Origin: Rhizobium leguminosarum bv. trifolii WSM2297
Lineage (GTDB): Bacteria > Pseudomonadota > Alphaproteobacteria > Rhizobiales > Rhizobiaceae
Direction of reading: 5' to 3'
DNA: 64,000 bases
NCBI RefSeq assembly: GCF_000271845.1
Contig: NZ_JH719395.1
Coordinates: 2,635,624-2,699,623 of the forward strand
In this document: positions 61,504-64,000 of the stretch, in pieces
Layout of the letters: every line of letters begins with the position of its first letter
Position numbering within the stretch: position 1 is the stretch's first letter
Made by a program: the position numbers and the translations under genes
The notes under the pieces: generated by a model
Databases searched by the model: none
Told to the model about the DNA's origin: nothing
What the model saw: the letters and a program-made list of their open reading frames with translations, nothing else

Positions 61504-62256
61504 TCAATCGGCGGACGCTACACCCTCGGCATAAGCTTCCAGCGCCTTCCGATTGAGAATGCGGATTTTGCCCTGCGTGCCGTCGACCACTTTGCTTTCG
61601 CGCAAGCGCCGCAGGCACTGGTTGACCTTTTCGCGCGACGCCGGCAGCGTCGCCGCCAGGTCATGTTGGGAGATGATCAGCTCATCGCCGCTATGTTGTC
61701 CATCCACTTTATACAAGATGGAAAGGCGCAGCAGCGTCCGGGCCAATCTCTGCCTTAGGCTCGATCCGGCGTTGGCAATGATCCGCAGTTCGAGTTCGGA
61801 CACACGCGCCAGCGCCTTCGACAGGATCTTCACCTGAAATTGCGGATCGTTCGCACACAAGTCCCGCAGCAAACGACCATCGAAGTAATGCAGTTCGCAG
61901 TCCGATGAGGCCCGATATTCCAGGCTGAGGGACTGCTTGCGCAGCACCTCCAATTCGCCGATCAAGCCGCCTTTTGGAATGATTTCCACGATGAACTCTC
62001 GTCCGTCTGCAAGCGGCGTGCTTGCGCTCACCATTCCGCGCTGGACGCGGGAGAACATGTCGATGGCCTCACCGGCACCGGCAATCACCTCACCGCGGCG
62101 AAACTTTCGGACACTCGAACGGGAAAACGGGAACTCATGATCCAAATCCCCCGGGCCGCCGTAAACAATAGCTGCAGGACCGCAAGTAACCGCGTCGCCT
62201 TTTAGCGCCGCGTTTCCTCTAGTTCTGTCGCCCCTGATGTTAGTCGCCCCATCCAT
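61504..62256 (-). CDS. Crp/Fnr-family regulator (copy 2)
   Basis: A 250-residue paralog of the regulator at 50840. The beta-roll domain includes VRKFRRGEVIAGAGEAIDMF and GELEVLRKQSLSLEYRASSD; the cAMP-contacting Arg-Ser pair of Crp is again Ser-Leu. The HTH is nearly identical to copy 1 (LPASREKVNQCLRRLRESKV). The N-terminal 40 residues are the main variable region, which could separate their partners or signals. GGAGTTACGCCT precedes the ATG, in the same layout as copy 1. It is divergent from the second priming transferase across an AT-rich region. Confidence 0.93.
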   Translation of the reverse strand: MDGATNIRGDRTRGNAALKGDAVTCGPAAIVYGGPGDLDHEFPFSRSSVRKFRRGEVIAGAGEAIDMFSRVQRGMVSASTPLADGREFIVEIIPKGGLIGELEVLRKQSLSLEYRASSDCELHYFDGRLLRDLCANDPQFQVKILSKALARVSELELRIIANAGSSLRQRLARTLLRLSILYKVDGQHSGDELIISQHDLAATLPASREKVNQCLRRLRESKVVDGTQGKIRILNRKALEAYAEGVASAD

Positions 62257-62723
62257 AGGCGTAACTCCACACAGACTAATTAATTTATTGTCGTCAGACG
62301 CATTCGTAATTGGTTAAATTATAAAGTCAAATAATAATAAAACAAAAATACTATGCTGAAACAATACATATTTATGACGAATCCTCACATTTATATATCA
62401 TAAAATTCGTATTGAATTCTGCTGGATTCATCCCGAGTGCGGACCGCACGATGACTTTATACAATTTATGACAAATATACGCCGAGAAAAAATCTCTCGA
62501 GACAAAAGAGAAACATTGTTACTGTAAATATATATTGATAACAATTTAGTTAAGTAAAAATTTACGCAGAATAATTACAGTTATTCACAAACATTTCTTC
62601 GAATAATAAATAATTTATTCACAACTGTGACCTCGGTCACAGACATCACACTTGCATTAAAACAAGCTTTGACTGTGATTTCTGGGATTCGCCCTACGGA
62701 GACGCGGATGGCGGGAAAAAATC
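62257..62723. promoter_or_regulatory. AT-rich divergent promoter region (copy 2)
   Basis: A 467-bp AT-rich region between Crp-like copy 2 and transferase copy 2, parallel to 51578-52033. It contains the same TTATTTGACTT element on the minus strand (complement of 62324-62334), 68 bp before the regulator start, and a perfect Crp-type palindrome at 62625-62642. No RNA gene or coding frame is convincing. Confidence 0.65.
62625..62642. promoter_or_regulatory. Perfect Crp-type palindrome upstream of transferase copy 2
   Basis: CTGTGACC-TC-GGTCACAG has perfect 8-bp arms and contains TGTGA-N6-TCACA, the Crp-site geometry. It lies 81 bp before the transferase ATG and 369 bp from the Crp-like copy 2 start. 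Binding by the adjacent regulator is inferred from the conserved Arg-Glu in its recognition helix. Confidence 0.7.
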
Positions 62724-63362
62724 ATGGCATCAACCCCCGAGCCTTGGCGGGATGTCGCCGGGGCGCGACAGGAGAGACGTCAATTGAATTCGTCACAATC
62801 CCATACGATCAGCAGAATTCTGAAGCGCCAATTGGACATCATCATTGCGGCAAGTGTTTTATTCCTTTTATCGCCGTTCCTTCTTTCGGTAGCCGTCATC
62901 ATCACGCTAGGTGATGGGGGGCCGATTTTCAATTCCCATCGTCGGATCGGTTACAAGGGCAAGGAGTTTGGCTGCCTCCAATTCCGGACGACAAGAGCCG
63001 ACGCAACGGCGATCGCGCATGTCACCGTCGTCGGCGATATCGTCAGACGATCGAGCCTCGACGAACTTCCGCAATTGATCAACGTATTGCTCGGCCAAAT
63101 GAGCCTCGTCGGTCCCCGCGCCATCACCAAAGAAGAACTGCCGCGTTACGGTGAACATGCCTATGCCTATATGGCTGTCCGTCCGGGGTTGACCGGTTAT
63201 TGGCGAACCGGCGGGGGCGGCGACCTCCGCTACCAAAACAGAGTTTCGGTCGACGTCGAGTATTTGTGCAAATGGACACTCGCCTTGGATTTCGTGATCA
63301 TGGCAAAAACACTCTCGGCCCTGCTTTCCCGGCAGGCCTTGCTGCCCAGGCAAGACTCCTAG
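62724..63362 (+). CDS. Priming glycosyltransferase paralog with internal deletion (copy 2)
   Basis: A 212-residue sugar transferase paralogous to 52034. It has one N-terminal helix (IIIAASVLFLLSPFLLSVAV), FGCLQFRT, RRSSLDELPQLINV with the Asp-Glu dyad, and MSLVGPRAITKEELPRYGEH. Between FRT and RRSS it is 24 residues shorter than copy 1 and lacks the DPRIT segment, while the reading frame is intact. Activity is uncertain: the dyad is present, but a conserved loop is gone. GGGA lies upstream of the ATG. It is divergent from Crp-like copy 2. Confidence 0.88.
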   Translation: MASTPEPWRDVAGARQERRQLNSSQSHTISRILKRQLDIIIAASVLFLLSPFLLSVAVIITLGDGGPIFNSHRRIGYKGKEFGCLQFRTTRADATAIAHVTVVGDIVRRSSLDELPQLINVLLGQMSLVGPRAITKEELPRYGEHAYAYMAVRPGLTGYWRTGGGGDLRYQNRVSVDVEYLCKWTLALDFVIMAKTLSALLSRQALLPRQDS

Positions 63363-63486
63363 AGCATTTCGGCTTGCGCCCTACTGGACGCGAGTCCCGC
63401 TTCATACGTTTGCTGGTATTGATCCTAACGTTCTGACCAAAGCATACTGAGATATACCCGCCAGGCAGCATCCTGCGGCTATGGCT

Positions 63487-63786
63487 CTATCCGTGGGGAC
63501 GCTTGCTGGCCACAGGCGAGCGCTCAGCGATGGCGTTCTTTTTCCGGCGTTTTTGAATGTGCCCCCACGACGAGAAGGCAAAAAGGCCCGCCAGATAGCA
63601 TATTTCCATCAATACAAGCACTTTGAGGCCAGAAGCAAGCGCTTCCGTCAAGGAGGAGCCCTTCAGCACAATCACGGCGCCCAAGGCTGTGACCAGCAGA
63701 AATGCAAAGAAAGCAAAGGCCCAGGCACGAATGGTCGCTCCGGCGGCGATGGAGACGGCAATCACGATGAGCGTGCTCTTCAGCAT
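63487..63786 (-). CDS. Small three-helix membrane protein (copy 2)
   Basis: A 99-residue paralog of the protein at 58730. It begins MLKSTLIVIAVSIAAGATIR, has three hydrophobic segments at matching positions, and ends in a basic tail (HIQKRRKKNAIAERSP). About 40% of positions match copy 1 by eye, with the highest identity in SIAAGAxIRAWAFA and LMEIxYLxG. It is convergent with transferase copy 2. Function is unknown; recurrence next to priming transferases suggests a link to polysaccharide assembly. Confidence 0.83.
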   Translation of the reverse strand: MLKSTLIVIAVSIAAGATIRAWAFAFFAFLLVTALGAVIVLKGSSLTEALASGLKVLVLMEICYLAGLFAFSSWGHIQKRRKKNAIAERSPVASKRPHG

Positions 63787-64000
63787 TATTCTGCTCCTCT
63801 CTTCGCACCTCCTTCAAGCCGCCGCCAGCCCTCAATGACGTGACGAAACCCAAAGTCGAAACGAAGTCCGATAAAAGTATTTTATCCATTACCGTTAAAA
63901 TATCGCTAATACCTCGCCAGCAAGTCGACGGAACCACAGGGGCAGAATATTCGACTATTCATCCGACGCCGACACTCCAACACCAAAAGCCAAGCAATTC
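63787..64000. other. Right edge, no gene assigned
   Basis: The last 214 bp hold the probable promoter of the small membrane protein. I see no convincing coding frame entering from the right, though a gene start beyond the edge cannot be excluded. Confidence 0.3.

Overview
The window reads as chromosomal DNA of a Rhizobium of the etli/leguminosarum type. Coding GC is high, genes are dense and often share ATGA stop/start overlaps, and the protein families are typical of Rhizobiales (purA, ugpBAEC, Caulobacter-like xylonate dehydratase, ExoY/ExoF-like proteins, an intergenic repeat with GCAATTCC/GGAATTGC arms). I saw no rRNA, tRNA, CRISPR array, insertion sequence or phage gene. The organism call is inference from protein families, not from a database match.

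Layout. 1-8.6 kb: purine synthesis (purA), an EamA exporter, a GNAT acetyltransferase, a PAS-GGDEF-EAL protein and a xylD-dehydrogenase pair. 8.7-28 kb: a zone of efflux and regulators with two RND pumps (8750-13252 and 23507-27867), a marR-emrA-emrB operon, a CPA1 antiporter, two LysR regulators each divergent from an enzyme gene, a 3-methyladenine glycosylase and a small acidic protein. 28-33.5 kb: a PPP phosphatase, an SfnB-like flavoprotein, an Rrf2 regulator, an SDR, a hydroxypyruvate-isomerase-like TIM barrel, a CMD-like protein and a cupin. 33.5-38 kb: ugpBAEC (glycerol-3-phosphate uptake) with a candidate Pho box. 38.3-45.8 kb: a ROK repressor divergent from a six-gene operon (sugar ABC transporter, SIS isomerase/deglycase, PfkB kinase) with a perfect 11-bp inverted-repeat operator between them.

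45.8-63.8 kb is a Wzx/Wzy-type polysaccharide locus. A minus-strand block holds a secreted GH16 glycanase, a flippase, two GT4 glycosyltransferases and a Crp-like regulator. A divergent plus-strand block holds the priming transferase, a GumC/ExoP-like co-polymerase with a broken Walker A motif, a GT2, an ExoF-like export protein, a 31-codon ORF and a Wzy-like polymerase. Then come a small membrane protein, a GT8 and a GT2/GT92-like enzyme. No nucleotide-sugar synthesis genes are present, so precursors must come from elsewhere.

The most striking feature is a partial duplication inside this locus. Crp-like regulator, AT-rich divergent promoter region, priming transferase and a three-helix membrane protein occur as one set (50.8-52.7 kb plus 58.7 kb) and again as a second set (61.5-63.8 kb). 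Both transferase promoters carry related sequences: a perfect TGTGA-N6-TCACA site upstream of the second copy and a decayed version upstream of the first. The paralogous regulators keep the Arg-Glu pair of the Crp recognition helix but lack the Arg/Ser pair that binds cAMP phosphate. This looks like a small self-contained circuit tying priming of polysaccharide synthesis to two non-cAMP Crp-like switches.
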